Shown here piece by piece: positions 7,352 through 17,309 of a DNA stretch of 48,283 nt. Source of the stretch: Nanobdellota archaeon (GTDB taxonomy: Archaea; Nanobdellota; Nanobdellia; Pacearchaeales; GW2011-AR1); contig JAUSIC010000003.1 in NCBI GenBank assembly GCA_030648285.1, positions 1-48,283 on the forward strand, in the 5' to 3' direction. The notes beneath the pieces are model-generated. The model did no database searches. It had not been told where the DNA came from and worked only from the letters and a program-made list of their open reading frames with translations. Each line of letters begins with the position of its first letter. Position 1 is the first letter of the stretch. Both the position numbers and the translations under genes were made by a program.

Positions 7352-7788
7352 TGATAAAAACACACAAACGAACAAAACAAAGCAGAAGGCACGGACAAGG
7401 AATGGGAAGTCATGGTAGAGGAGCAAGAAAAAAGGGAAAAGGAAAAGGACATCAAGGAGGAAAAGGAATGTCTGGAACAGGAAAAAGAGCAGGGCAAAAA
7501 GTAACATTAATGACTTCACTTTATGGGCATGGATATTTCGGAAAACAGGGAATAACAAGCAAAGGAACAGAAAGAGACAAGAGAGATAGAATAAACTTAA
7601 GAGATATTGAGAAACATCTTGACAAATATGGAAAAAAATCAGGAGACAAATGGGAAGTTGAATTAAAAGGATACAAGATTTTAGGAGAAGGAGAAGTAAC
7701 CAGTAAATTAATAATAAAGGCAAAAGAGGCTTCGAAATCAGCAATTGACAAAGTCAAAAGCGCTGGTGGAGAAATCATACTGAAATAA
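7351..7788 (+). CDS. rpl15: 50S ribosomal protein L15 (uL15)
   Basis: HKRTKQSRRHGQGMGSHGRGARKKGKGKGHQGGKG. Confidence 0.93.
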   Translation: MIKTHKRTKQSRRHGQGMGSHGRGARKKGKGKGHQGGKGMSGTGKRAGQKVTLMTSLYGHGYFGKQGITSKGTERDKRDRINLRDIEKHLDKYGKKSGDKWEVELKGYKILGEGEVTSKLIIKAKEASKSAIDKVKSAGGEIILK

Positions 7789-7794
7789 AATAAA

Positions 7795-9243
7795 ATGGTA
7801 GATTTGAAGAAAATTTTTGGATTAATTCCAGAAGTTAGTTCACCAGAAGAGAAAAAATTAAGCTTTAATGTAAAGCTCAAATGGACACTGATTGTTCTGG
7901 GTGCATTTTTTATTCTTGCAAACATTTCTCTTTTTGGATTATCAAACAATGCTCTTGAAAGATTCAAATATTTAGCTATTATTTTAGGAACTGATTTTGG
8001 TAGCATTATTTCCTTAGGTATTGGTCCAATAGTAATGGCTTCTGTAATTCTGCAGTTATTAACAGGAGTTGGAATAATAAAAATAGATTTAACAACAGAA
8101 GAAGGGAAAAAATTCTTCCAAGGCTTGCAGAAACTCTTGGTTTTCGCTTTCATAATTTTTGAAGCATTGGTTTATGTATTGATGAACGGGCTTCAGGCAA
8201 TGCCTGGTTTAGAAGTAATAGTAATTGTGCAATTAATCTTAGGAGGCATTGCAATTTTCTACATGGATGATATAATGACTAAATGGGGATTTGGTTCGGG
8301 AGTTAGCTTGTTCATTGCTGCAGGAGTTGCTTGGAGATTATTTGCTACATTATTCCAGTTCATAGATGCACAAGGGAAAAATTGCCTGCTCAGTTTTGGC
8401 AGTACAATGTGTTCTGGAAAAGTGTTTGTCTTAATCCAGTCAATAAGCGTTCTCAGAGACAGCACTGAATTTGCAGTTGCATTAGGAGCAATTCTCGTAA
8501 CTATCGGAATTTTCCTTTTGGTTGTTTTTGTGCAATCTCTAAAAGTTGAAGTTCCTTTGTCTTATGGAAGATTAAGAGGATACGCTGTCAAATGGCCACT
8601 TGCATTTTTATACGCGAGCAACATGCCTGTTATCTTAACAGCAGCATTAATTGCAAATATTCAGTTGTTTGGAGGAATGATTGATAACGCTGCTTCTGCT
8701 TGTGTCCAAGGAGCATGCACTGGTGCTGCAAAAGTTGCATCCTTTTTCGGTGGTTTCTTAGGACATTTCAATCCAAGCGGAGAAGCAGTATCTGGATTAG
8801 CATTTTGGATGGGAAACAGAAATCTTCTTGAATTAATCTTGAGAGGAGCATTTATTCCGGCTTATATTCTTCAAGGATTGACACACATATTATTTTTTGT
8901 TGTCTTGGCAACAGTATTTTCTGTCTTTTGGGTAAAAACTTCACAAATGGATTCAAAAGCTCAAGCACACAAAATTGCTGCATCTGGATTGCAAGTGGCA
9001 GGTTTCAGGCAGGATGAGAGAATATTGGAAAATATCCTTGACAGATACATAATGCCTTTGACAATAATGGGCGGAATTGCGATAGGATTATTAGCTGCAC
9101 TTACAGATGTTTTAGGTGCATTAGTTTCAGGAACAGCAATTCTTTTAGGAGTAATGATTATGTACCAATTCTATCAAAACATTGCACAACAGCATCAGGT
9201 TGATATGAACCCTGCATTCAGAAAGTTTATGGGTGCTGCATAG
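7795..9243 (+). CDS. secY: Preprotein translocase subunit SecY
   Basis: 482 aa polytopic; LSYGRLRGYAVKWPLAFLYASNMPVIL; follows L15. Confidence 0.96.
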   Translation: MVDLKKIFGLIPEVSSPEEKKLSFNVKLKWTLIVLGAFFILANISLFGLSNNALERFKYLAIILGTDFGSIISLGIGPIVMASVILQLLTGVGIIKIDLTTEEGKKFFQGLQKLLVFAFIIFEALVYVLMNGLQAMPGLEVIVIVQLILGGIAIFYMDDIMTKWGFGSGVSLFIAAGVAWRLFATLFQFIDAQGKNCLLSFGSTMCSGKVFVLIQSISVLRDSTEFAVALGAILVTIGIFLLVVFVQSLKVEVPLSYGRLRGYAVKWPLAFLYASNMPVILTAALIANIQLFGGMIDNAASACVQGACTGAAKVASFFGGFLGHFNPSGEAVSGLAFWMGNRNLLELILRGAFIPAYILQGLTHILFFVVLATVFSVFWVKTSQMDSKAQAHKIAASGLQVAGFRQDERILENILDRYIMPLTIMGGIAIGLLAALTDVLGALVSGTAILLGVMIMYQFYQNIAQQHQVDMNPAFRKFMGAA

Positions 9244-9273
9244 TTTTAAAAGACGATTTTAACTTAAACAAAA

Positions 9274-9882
9274 ATGGTAGACGAACAAGATAAAATGACA
9301 GGCATTATCCCAAATAAGGGTTCAATAAGCCATGAAGACAAGAAAGGAAGCATGCTGCCAATTGTAATTATCATGTTTATCTCTTTATTTATTGCATTTG
9401 CATGGGATAAATTTCCTGTTATAAAAAATTCTGTTCATGCTGTTTTAAATCCAACTGCAGGGGCATTATTAAAATTGAATATTCCTGGAGGATTAGAAAT
9501 TGGAATGATTATTATTGTTTTCCTGATTACCTTAATATCAACTTTAGTGCAGAAATTTGCTACAGACCAGAATGCATTAAGAGAATTAAAGAAAGAACAG
9601 AAAATTCTTAATGAAGAAATGAAAAAATATAAAGAACATCCTGAAAAAGTTGCAGAGCTTTCAAAAAAGCAAATGGAATTTATTCCAAAAACAATGAAAT
9701 TGACAAGCCGTTCAATGCTTTACACAGGTGTTCCATTTATTTTATTCTTTAGGTGGTTTAGCGATGTTTTTACTGCAATGGGAAATCCTAAATTCTTTGG
9801 CATAATGGGATGGTTCTTGTTCTACTTCATATTCACGATTGTGTTCTCTGCTATATTGAAGAAAGTAATGAAGGTTGTTTAA
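9274..9882 (+). CDS. EMC3/TMCO1-family (DUF106) membrane insertase-like protein
   Basis: Follows SecY; TM segments plus coiled coil; KQMEFIPKTMKLTSRSMLYTGVPFILFFRWF. Confidence 0.8.
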   Translation: MVDEQDKMTGIIPNKGSISHEDKKGSMLPIVIIMFISLFIAFAWDKFPVIKNSVHAVLNPTAGALLKLNIPGGLEIGMIIIVFLITLISTLVQKFATDQNALRELKKEQKILNEEMKKYKEHPEKVAELSKKQMEFIPKTMKLTSRSMLYTGVPFILFFRWFSDVFTAMGNPKFFGIMGWFLFYFIFTIVFSAILKKVMKVV

Positions 9883-10021
9883 CTACTCCGAAACTAACTT
9901 TGTCAAGTTTCTTCGAAAGAAATAATTAAGGTGTATAACTTTAACGCCGAGTTTGACTAAAACGATTGTCATCAACTTAAATATCTACAAAAGGCTTCAA
10001 TTATTCTATTAACCCTCTCTA

Positions 10022-10036
10022 GGGTGGGCGGGTGGG
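10022..10036 (+). other. G-quadruplex motif GGGTGGGCGGGTGGG
   Basis: Four G3 runs with 1-nt loops in an otherwise A/T-rich intergenic region. Confidence 0.8.
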
Positions 10037-10079
10037 ATTAAGACAATAAATTTAAAAGCCAAAATATAATTCATTTTAT

Positions 10080-10157
10080 ATGAAAAATAGGAAATTTTCC
10101 AATGTCCTCAGCATGAAACCTGCAGATACAAAATCGGCATGGAGGTATTTTGCATAA
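10080..10157 (+). other. Leader micro-ORF (25 aa, MKNRKFSNVLSMKPADTKSAWRYFA*) coupled to prefoldin by TAATG
   Basis: 3' ATACAAAATCGGCATGGAGGTATTTTGCATAATGG is identical to the S5 leader. Confidence 0.7.
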
Positions 10158-10558
10158 TGGAAGAACCTAATGAACAAGAAAAACAAGAACTAATGATGAA
10201 ACTAGGATTTTTCGAACAGCAAATAAGACAAATTCAGCAACAAATTCAGGCAATTGAACAAGGAATTGTTGAAATGACTTCATTAAATTCAGGACTTGAA
10301 GAATTACAAGGCAAAAAAGATGCAGAAATTCTTGCTCCAATTGGAAGAGGAATTTATGCTAAAGCAAAGTTACTTTCAGAAGAATTGATTGTCAATGTTG
10401 GAAGCAATAATCTTGTGACAAAAGGAATTTCTGAAACAAGAAAACTCATTGAAAGCCAGATTCAAAAACTAGAAGAAATCAAAGTTGAAATGAATAATAA
10501 TCTTGAGAATTTAGGAAAAGAAATTGAAAGTGTAATGGGTGAAAAGCACGAACATTAA
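10157..10558 (+). CDS. pfdA: Prefoldin alpha subunit
   Basis: Coiled coil–beta–coiled coil protein; LAPIGRGIYAKAKLLSEELIVNVGSNNLV; start ATG 10157. Confidence 0.88.
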   Translation: MEEPNEQEKQELMMKLGFFEQQIRQIQQQIQAIEQGIVEMTSLNSGLEELQGKKDAEILAPIGRGIYAKAKLLSEELIVNVGSNNLVTKGISETRKLIESQIQKLEEIKVEMNNNLENLGKEIESVMGEKHEH

Positions 10559-11361
10559 CTAACTTTTTTCACAAACCTATCATAACTCAATGCCCCGAAT
10601 TCAGTAACTATCTTTTTAATATATTTTTTATCCACAAACTCAAACGCGGGATTTTTTATTTTGATATGGTTAGGCGCTTTATCCCAGATTTCATTTAATT
10701 CTCTTTGTTCAAAGGGAATTCTCTTTTTTGTGAATTTCCAAGAATCAGCAATAATGTAAACAGGAGTTTTGTTTATTTTTGCCAATTGAGCAATAACCCC
10801 GCTTCCAACCTTGTTTATTATTCCTTCTCTTAACAAAGCATCTGAACCTAAAAATATTTTATTTGCTTTTCTCATTCCTTGCTTTCCCGATAATGCAATT
10901 CCAATAGCAGAATCAACAAACATTGTAACTTTTATGTTTGCATTTTTCAATTGCTTTGCTGTTTTTCTTCCCTGATACAAAGGGCGAGTTTCTGTATTGT
11001 AAACTTGAAATTTTTTTCCTTTTCTTTTAGCATAAATTAAAGCATTGATAACATTTGTCGAATGGCAATGAGTAAAAATAATATCATCTGTTTTTATTAA
11101 TTTTAAAATAACTTTGTTTATTTCTGTTTGACTATAATCAAAATGCTTTTTTATATCTGAAGAAGGAAAATCTTCTGCTAAATTTACAACTTTTTCGAGC
11201 ATTGGTTCTGTTTCTCTTAAAGAAATAAGTTTTCTCTTTGATTCTTTTGTTGGAATTAAAGAATAAGCATACAATGCTGCTTTTGCAATATTTCTTGCTC
11301 CTTGAATTTTAACTTCTTTTATATCTCTCGCAATTTTGTTGAAAACTTGCTGTTTTGACAT
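10555..11361 (-). CDS. eIF2B alpha/beta/delta-like family protein (ribose-1,5-bisphosphate isomerase/initiation factor 2B homologue)
   Basis: IIFTHCHSTNVINAL..YNTETRPLYQGRKTAKQL..VTMFVDSAIG...LGSDALLREGIINKVGSGVIAQLAK. Confidence 0.88.
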   Translation of the reverse strand: MSKQQVFNKIARDIKEVKIQGARNIAKAALYAYSLIPTKESKRKLISLRETEPMLEKVVNLAEDFPSSDIKKHFDYSQTEINKVILKLIKTDDIIFTHCHSTNVINALIYAKRKGKKFQVYNTETRPLYQGRKTAKQLKNANIKVTMFVDSAIGIALSGKQGMRKANKIFLGSDALLREGIINKVGSGVIAQLAKINKTPVYIIADSWKFTKKRIPFEQRELNEIWDKAPNHIKIKNPAFEFVDKKYIKKIVTEFGALSYDRFVKKVS

Positions 11362-11416
11362 CTCTTTTTGATAAGAAGTTCTAAATGTTTAAAAAACCTC
11401 TTCTTCTTTATACTAT

Positions 11417-12274
11417 ATGCTTGAGTCGTTAGTGAATCCAAAAAGAGTTGAGAAAGGTTCTTGGAAAATGTTCTTTATAGGTTTACTTTATGGTTCATTA
11501 TCTCTTCTTTTAGTTCATTGGTTTTTTTCAAGAGATGCTGTTTTATCAAAATTTTCAGGAATGATTGTTGTTCTTTTTTGTGTGATGTTTTCTCTTCCTT
11601 TCATATATTATGTTATTAAAAAAGAAGAAAAACAGGATGAACAAATTGAAGGAGTGTTGCATGTCTGGAAAGCCCATAGCGATGCTATTTTTGCATTCAT
11701 GTGGCTGTTTTTAGGTTTTTTAATCGCATTTTCATTCTGGTATATATTACTGCAAAATACAAGTCTGTTCAATGCTCAACTGGAAACTTATTGCATGATT
11801 AACAGCCCAGGAGGAATTGAAAATTGTGTTGCAAAATATTCAGATATACAAGGAATGATGTCAGGAGCTTCTACAAGTGTAGTTAATTTTTTATCAATAA
11901 TAGAAAATAATATCTATGTTATGATTTTTACTCTTTTGTTATCATTAATCTTTGGGGCAGGTGCAATTTTTGTTTTGGCTTGGAATGCAAGTGTTATTGC
12001 TTCTGCTATTGGGGTATTCACAAGATATCACCTGGCTCAGGTTCCAATAGGACTCTTAAGATACATGATACACGGAGTTCCTGAAATTGCTGCTTACTTT
12101 GTAACAGCTCTTGCAGGAGGAATCTTGGGAACAGGAATAATAAGGCATGGAATAAAGGACAAAAGGTTCTTGCATATAATTGAGAATGTCACAATTCTGC
12201 TGTTTATTTCTTTGGCTCTTTTGGTTATTGCAGGGTTGATGGAAGTCTATTTAACACCATTGTTCTTCAAATAA
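11417..12274 (+). CDS. Stage II sporulation protein M (SpoIIM/DUF95)-family membrane protein
   Basis: Multi-TM; AGAIFVLAWNASVIASAIGVF...MIHGVPEIAAYFVTALAGGIL. Confidence 0.8.
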   Translation: MLESLVNPKRVEKGSWKMFFIGLLYGSLSLLLVHWFFSRDAVLSKFSGMIVVLFCVMFSLPFIYYVIKKEEKQDEQIEGVLHVWKAHSDAIFAFMWLFLGFLIAFSFWYILLQNTSLFNAQLETYCMINSPGGIENCVAKYSDIQGMMSGASTSVVNFLSIIENNIYVMIFTLLLSLIFGAGAIFVLAWNASVIASAIGVFTRYHLAQVPIGLLRYMIHGVPEIAAYFVTALAGGILGTGIIRHGIKDKRFLHIIENVTILLFISLALLVIAGLMEVYLTPLFFK

Positions 12275-12313
12275 ACAATATTTAAAAATGGTTTATTGCT
12301 GATTAAATTACAT

Positions 12314-15100
12314 ATGGAAGAAATAAAAGAGAATGTTTTAACTCCTGATTTTTCTGGAGTATCAGATGAACTAGCAGACAGAAAGAAGAAACTTCTTGGT
12401 TTTTTGAAGAAAAAAGGACAATGGATTTATTATGCAATACTTGCATTCATAATTTTTATTGCAACTTTTGTAAGAACAAGAAATATCTCTAAATTAAAAG
12501 ACATAACAACAGGAACTTGGACATTAGGACCTGATTTAGACCCTTTCTTATTCCTGAGATGGGCAAAATATATAGCCCAGCATGGAAGCTTGTTTATTTT
12601 GGACAAGTTAAGGTCTGTTCCTTTGGCAGATATTTGTGTTGGTATACAGTGTAATCCTGTAAATACTTCAGGAGACATGAAACTACTATCTTACATGATA
12701 GTTTGGGTCTGGAAATTTTTATCTATTTTCAAAGAAGCAAGTGTAACTTATGCTGCTATAATCTTTCCTGTAATCATGTTCGTTTTGACAATAATCGCAT
12801 TTTTCCTTTTTGCAAGAAAAGTTTTCTACAAGATGGATGTAAAATCAAGAAATATCATTGCCTTGATATCAACTGCATTTTTCGCTGTAGTTCCTTCTTT
12901 ACTACCAAGAACAATCGCAGGAATACCTGAAAAAGAATCTGCTGCGTTCTTCTTCATTTTTCTCAGCTTTTACTTTTTCCTTGAAGCATTCACTTCTGAA
13001 AAATTAAGAGGAAAACTCATCTTTGGAATTCTTTCAGGAATAACTACAGGACTGCTTGCGCTCATATGGGGAGGAGCAGGGTTTGTCTTTCTCACTATAC
13101 CTGCTGCAGTTTTGTTCGCTTTTCTTCTTGGAAAAATTGATACTCATAAATTTTATTCTTATGGGCTATGGGTTTTAAGCTTTACATTAATCATGATTCC
13201 CTCTTCAACAAGATATGCCCTTGAAAATTTATTGACTTCAACTTCAACAGCTGTAACTTATCTATTATTTTTAGTTCTTGGAGTTGACATCCTCATATTC
13301 AAAAAGAAAATCTTTAAACTCAATGAAAAGATAAAAATAAAACTTCCACAACAGATTATTTCTCTGATTATTTCTTTTGTTTTAATAGCAATTTTAGGAA
13401 GCCTTGCTTTTGGAATATCTTTTATTCCGCATCAGGTTCAGGATGTCATAAGCCAGACAATACATCCATTAGACCAGACAAGATTCAGTGTTACTGTAGC
13501 AGAAAATAAACAGCCTTCTTTTGTCGGCGACTGGAAAGACAGTTTCGGGCCTGTTATATGGAATATTCCTTTATTTTTCTGGCTCTTTTTTATTGGTTCT
13601 ATTTTCTTATTTGCTAATCTTATAGAAAAATTAGAAAAGAAAGAAAGAATAATTTTGACAATAGCTTATACTATCTTCTTAGCAGGATTAATATTCAGCA
13701 AATATTCTCCTTCAGGAGTATTAAACGGAGAAAGCACCACGAGTTTAATTGTTTATTTTGGAGGAGTGCTGGTTTTCCTTATTAGTTTTGGATATTTCTA
13801 CATTAAGAGATATAAAGAAAGCAAATTATCTGCATTTAAGGAATTTGAATTTTCATATTTGATTTATTTTATTGTATTAACCATGGCAATAATGGCAGCA
13901 AGAGGAGCAGTCAGACTTATAATGGTTTTAGGAGCAATAAGTCCGCTTGCTATTGGCTTTTTAGTTTACAAAACTTCAAAAGACTATTTCAAGCAAAAAG
14001 ACAATGTTAAAAAATTCGCAATAGCAGTAATTGCATTAATCATAATAATCGCTGCTGTTTTTACTCTATGGACATATTATAGGGCTGACAGAGCTACTGG
14101 AGAGAATTTTGCTCCTGGCCCATACCAATGGCAATGGCAAAAAGCAATGGCTTGGGTGAGAGAAAATACATCAGTCAATGCTGTATTTGCTCATTGGTGG
14201 GATTATGGTTATTGGGTTCAAAGCATTGGAGAGAGAGCAACAATCGTAGATGGAGGTAATAGTGTAGGATATTGGAATCATTTAATGGGAAGGTATGTGC
14301 TTGCAGGAAATAATGAAAAAGATTCTTTAGATTTTCTTTATGCACATAATGCAACGCATTTACTCATAGACTCTTCTGAAATTGGAAAATATACTGCATT
14401 TTCCAGCATTGGCTCTGATGGAGATTATGATAAAATGTCTTGGATTCCTGAAATCCTGATGGATGAAAAACAAATAGTAGAGAAAAATAATGAAACCATG
14501 TATGTTTATATAATCCCCGGAGGAGGTACTGCAACAGACGAAGATATTCTCTGGAGTGAAAATGGAAAAGATATATTGCTTCCTGGAAGAAGCTCTTACC
14601 TAATTGGAGTAATCTTAAGCAAAAGTTCAGATAATAGGATATCCCAGCCTACTGGTGTTTTTGTATATAATAATCAACAATACAGGATTCCTTTCAGATA
14701 TGTTTATATCAAGGGAAATCTCAACGATTTCAATTCAGGATTAGATGCAGGAATATTCCTATACCCTAGGATAGAAACTACTTCAACAGGAATAAAGCAA
14801 AATGGGATAGGAGCAGGGTTTTATTTAAGCCCAAGAACAATTCACTCCAGCATTGCCCAGTTATATTTATTTGAGCAAAAATCAGATTATTTCAAAATAG
14901 CACATGTGGAAAGCAATGCTATTGTGAGTGATTTAAAAAGTAATGGATTTTATGAGGGAGAATTTTTATATTACCAAGGATTCCAAGGACCAATAAAGAT
15001 ATGGGCAATAACATATCCTTCAGATATAAAATTAAAGCAAGAATATTTAAATATAAATTATCCGAAAGAATTTCAAACAACAGATCCTGCTAGATACTAA
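12314..15100 (+). CDS. aglB: Oligosaccharyltransferase STT3/AglB
   Basis: ~928 aa, many TMs, catalytic AHWWDYGYWVQSIGERATIVDGGN; start taken as ATG 12314 instead of TTG 12296. Confidence 0.92.
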   Translation: MEEIKENVLTPDFSGVSDELADRKKKLLGFLKKKGQWIYYAILAFIIFIATFVRTRNISKLKDITTGTWTLGPDLDPFLFLRWAKYIAQHGSLFILDKLRSVPLADICVGIQCNPVNTSGDMKLLSYMIVWVWKFLSIFKEASVTYAAIIFPVIMFVLTIIAFFLFARKVFYKMDVKSRNIIALISTAFFAVVPSLLPRTIAGIPEKESAAFFFIFLSFYFFLEAFTSEKLRGKLIFGILSGITTGLLALIWGGAGFVFLTIPAAVLFAFLLGKIDTHKFYSYGLWVLSFTLIMIPSSTRYALENLLTSTSTAVTYLLFLVLGVDILIFKKKIFKLNEKIKIKLPQQIISLIISFVLIAILGSLAFGISFIPHQVQDVISQTIHPLDQTRFSVTVAENKQPSFVGDWKDSFGPVIWNIPLFFWLFFIGSIFLFANLIEKLEKKERIILTIAYTIFLAGLIFSKYSPSGVLNGESTTSLIVYFGGVLVFLISFGYFYIKRYKESKLSAFKEFEFSYLIYFIVLTMAIMAARGAVRLIMVLGAISPLAIGFLVYKTSKDYFKQKDNVKKFAIAVIALIIIIAAVFTLWTYYRADRATGENFAPGPYQWQWQKAMAWVRENTSVNAVFAHWWDYGYWVQSIGERATIVDGGNSVGYWNHLMGRYVLAGNNEKDSLDFLYAHNATHLLIDSSEIGKYTAFSSIGSDGDYDKMSWIPEILMDEKQIVEKNNETMYVYIIPGGGTATDEDILWSENGKDILLPGRSSYLIGVILSKSSDNRISQPTGVFVYNNQQYRIPFRYVYIKGNLNDFNSGLDAGIFLYPRIETTSTGIKQNGIGAGFYLSPRTIHSSIAQLYLFEQKSDYFKIAHVESNAIVSDLKSNGFYEGEFLYYQGFQGPIKIWAITYPSDIKLKQEYLNINYPKEFQTTDPARY

Positions 15101-15101
15101 A

Positions 15102-15158
15102 ATGAGCAAACAGGAAATTTGCCACAAATACAAAATAGATAAGAGGTATTTTGCATAA
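15102..15158 (+). other. Leader micro-ORF (18 aa, MSKQEICHKYKIDKRYFA*) coupled to the MraY-like gene by TAATG
   Basis: Fills the gap between STT3 and the next gene; GAGGTATTTTGCATAATGG 3' end shared with other leaders. Confidence 0.7.
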
Positions 15159-16150
15159 TGGAAATTATACTGGTAATTCCCCTTCTTCTAAGCTTTTTAA
15201 TGGCTTTATTTTTAATGCCGTTTTGGATTAAAAAAGCTAAAGAGATTGGGCTTGTATGGGAAGATATGAACAAGCCAGAACATCCAAAGAATGTTGCTGG
15301 TTCTGGAGGGGTTGCAGTATTTTTAGCATTTATACTAGGAGTTTTAACATATATTGCCATAAAGACATTTTACTTCAAATCAAAAGATAATCTAATAGAA
15401 ATTTTTGCTTCTTTGAGTGTTATCTTGGTAATTTCATTTATTGGAATTTTAGATGATTTGTTAGGATGGAGAAAAGGAGGATTATCTGCAAAATCAAGAC
15501 TGGCTTTGTTATTGTTTGCATCTATTCCTTTGATTGTAATAAATGCAGGAGAATCAAATATATTTGGAAATGTAGAATTAGGATTGATATATCCTCTGGT
15601 TTTTATCCCTCTCGGAATAATTGGAGCATCAGCAACCTTTAATTTCTTAGCAGGTTATAATGGATTGGAAACAAGCCAGGGAATATTGATATTATCCAGT
15701 CTTTCATTAATAACATTTACAACAGGAGAAAAATGGCTTTCAATAATTATTTTATGCATGGTTGCTTCTTTAATTCCTTTTTATCTTTTTAATAAATATC
15801 CTGCAAAAGTTTTTCCAGGGAATATAATTACCTATTCTGTAGGAGGTTTAATTGCAATGATAGCTATACTTGGAAATTTGGAAAAAATTGCTATCTTCTT
15901 TTTCATCCCCTATATCTTAGAAACAATCCTGAAAGTTAGAGGAAAATTAAAAAAACAAAGTTTTGCAAGGGTAAATCCTGACGGAAGTTTGGAAGTGCCT
16001 TATGAAAAAATTTATGGGTTGGAACATTTGGCAATATTTATTTTAAAAAAGGTAAAAAAGAAGGTTTATGAGAAAGATGTTGTTTATCTCATAAATGGGT
16101 TTCAGATATTTATAATAATATTAGGAATGATATTATTCTGGAGACCTTAA
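15158..16150 (+). CDS. MraY/WecA-like phospho-sugar polyprenyl-P transferase (GT family 4 type)
   Basis: Multi-TM; PEHPKNVAGSGG...FIGILDDLLGWRKGGLSAKSRL...NFLAGYNGLETSQG. Confidence 0.88.
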   Translation: MEIILVIPLLLSFLMALFLMPFWIKKAKEIGLVWEDMNKPEHPKNVAGSGGVAVFLAFILGVLTYIAIKTFYFKSKDNLIEIFASLSVILVISFIGILDDLLGWRKGGLSAKSRLALLLFASIPLIVINAGESNIFGNVELGLIYPLVFIPLGIIGASATFNFLAGYNGLETSQGILILSSLSLITFTTGEKWLSIIILCMVASLIPFYLFNKYPAKVFPGNIITYSVGGLIAMIAILGNLEKIAIFFFIPYILETILKVRGKLKKQSFARVNPDGSLEVPYEKIYGLEHLAIFILKKVKKKVYEKDVVYLINGFQIFIIILGMILFWRP

Positions 16151-16152
16151 TA

Positions 16153-16356
16153 ATGAGCAAACAAGAAATTAAATTCGCGACCTCACTAATATGGATTAAA
16201 CGTGAAATCGCTCACCACAAATACAAAATCGACAGGAGTGAATGGAAACGAACAGGAAGTTCATTTCACGCTCTTTTTCAAAAAGTGAATGACAAGAAAG
16301 AAACATTATTTTTAGGAAAAAATAACGAAGAAAAATATCGGAGGTATTTTGCATAA
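16153..16356 (+). other. Expanded leader micro-ORF (67 aa, MSKQEI...KYRRYFA*) coupled to the UPF0104 gene by TAATG
   Basis: Same MSKQEI start and RYFA* end as 15102-15158; internal CACAAATACAAAATCGACAGGAG; GGAGGTATTTTGCATAATG at 3' end. Confidence 0.65.
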
Positions 16357-17297
16357 TGAAAATTAGAAAACTTTTGCCTATAATAGGAATTTTAATCTTT
16401 CTGTACATTTTAATAAGATTAGATATAAGAAAAGTCTTATTAGAAATCAGCCAGGCAAAAGTAAATTTTCTGTTAATTGCTGTATTATTCATTTTCATTT
16501 CCTTTTTAACAGAAACATTAAAATGGTTTTCAATAGCAAGAGTGCAAAAAACTAATATTCCTTTTTTTAAGGCAGTAAAAGTAAATCTAATCAGTTCTTT
16601 TTATGGATTCATAACTCCTTCAAAAGTGGGGGGGGTAATACGTGCAAAATATTTGAAAGAATACAACAACAATGTCGGAAAAGGAGTTGGAAATTTTATA
16701 TTGGACAAGGTTTTGGATGTATGTTCCTTAGTGTTTTTAGCAATATTATTTTCTTTTGTGTTTAGAGAGTTTCTTCCAATTAATTTTTTCTATTACTCAA
16801 TTGCCCTGCTTTCATTGATGATAATATTTCTATTCATCTTTTTTGATATGAGGAAGAGCAGATTTTTTCTAAAGATAGTCTATAAAAGATTCATTCCAAA
16901 GAGATGGAAAGAAAGAGCAAGAAAAGAATTTTATTCTTTCTATGAAGATATGCCTAAAAAAAGATATTTTTTCCTATTTTTTCTCTTAAACATTCTTAAT
17001 TGGATTGTCTTATATTCTATAAGCTTTTTTATTGGAAAATCTATTGGAATAAACCTCTCTTTCTTTTATTTCTTAGCAATTCTTCCAATAGCTACTTTAG
17101 TTGCACAGATACCAATAACAATCTCTGGATTAGGTACAAGAGAGGCAATCTTAATCACTTTATTCGGATTAGTGGGAATTGATAAAACAAAAGTATTTTC
17201 AATGTCCATGATAAATCTGTTCATAGGAGCTGTTATTCCTTCTGCAGTAGGTTGGATTTTAAGTCTGAAAAACAATAAAAATTATAAACAAACCTAA
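16356..17297 (+). CDS. Lysylphosphatidylglycerol synthase TM-region/UPF0104 flippase-like membrane protein
   Basis: Polytopic; VNLISSFYGFITPSKVGGVIRAKYLKE...ITISGLGTREAI. Confidence 0.85.
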   Translation: MKIRKLLPIIGILIFLYILIRLDIRKVLLEISQAKVNFLLIAVLFIFISFLTETLKWFSIARVQKTNIPFFKAVKVNLISSFYGFITPSKVGGVIRAKYLKEYNNNVGKGVGNFILDKVLDVCSLVFLAILFSFVFREFLPINFFYYSIALLSLMIIFLFIFFDMRKSRFFLKIVYKRFIPKRWKERARKEFYSFYEDMPKKRYFFLFFLLNILNWIVLYSISFFIGKSIGINLSFFYFLAILPIATLVAQIPITISGLGTREAILITLFGLVGIDKTKVFSMSMINLFIGAVIPSAVGWILSLKNNKNYKQT

Positions 17298-17309
17298 TAT
17301 TGCCAATTT

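Noticed and set aside
7521-8153. Long antisense ORF (210 aa, minus strand) over L15/SecY
   Set aside because: Shadow ORF opposite two clear conserved genes; no recognisable domain.
9883-10079. Possible tRNA or structured ncRNA between EMC3 and prefoldin
   Set aside because: No GTTCRA T-loop motif or cloverleaf found; only a short TTTCTT-CGA-AAGAAA hairpin and the G4 region, so no RNA gene is called.
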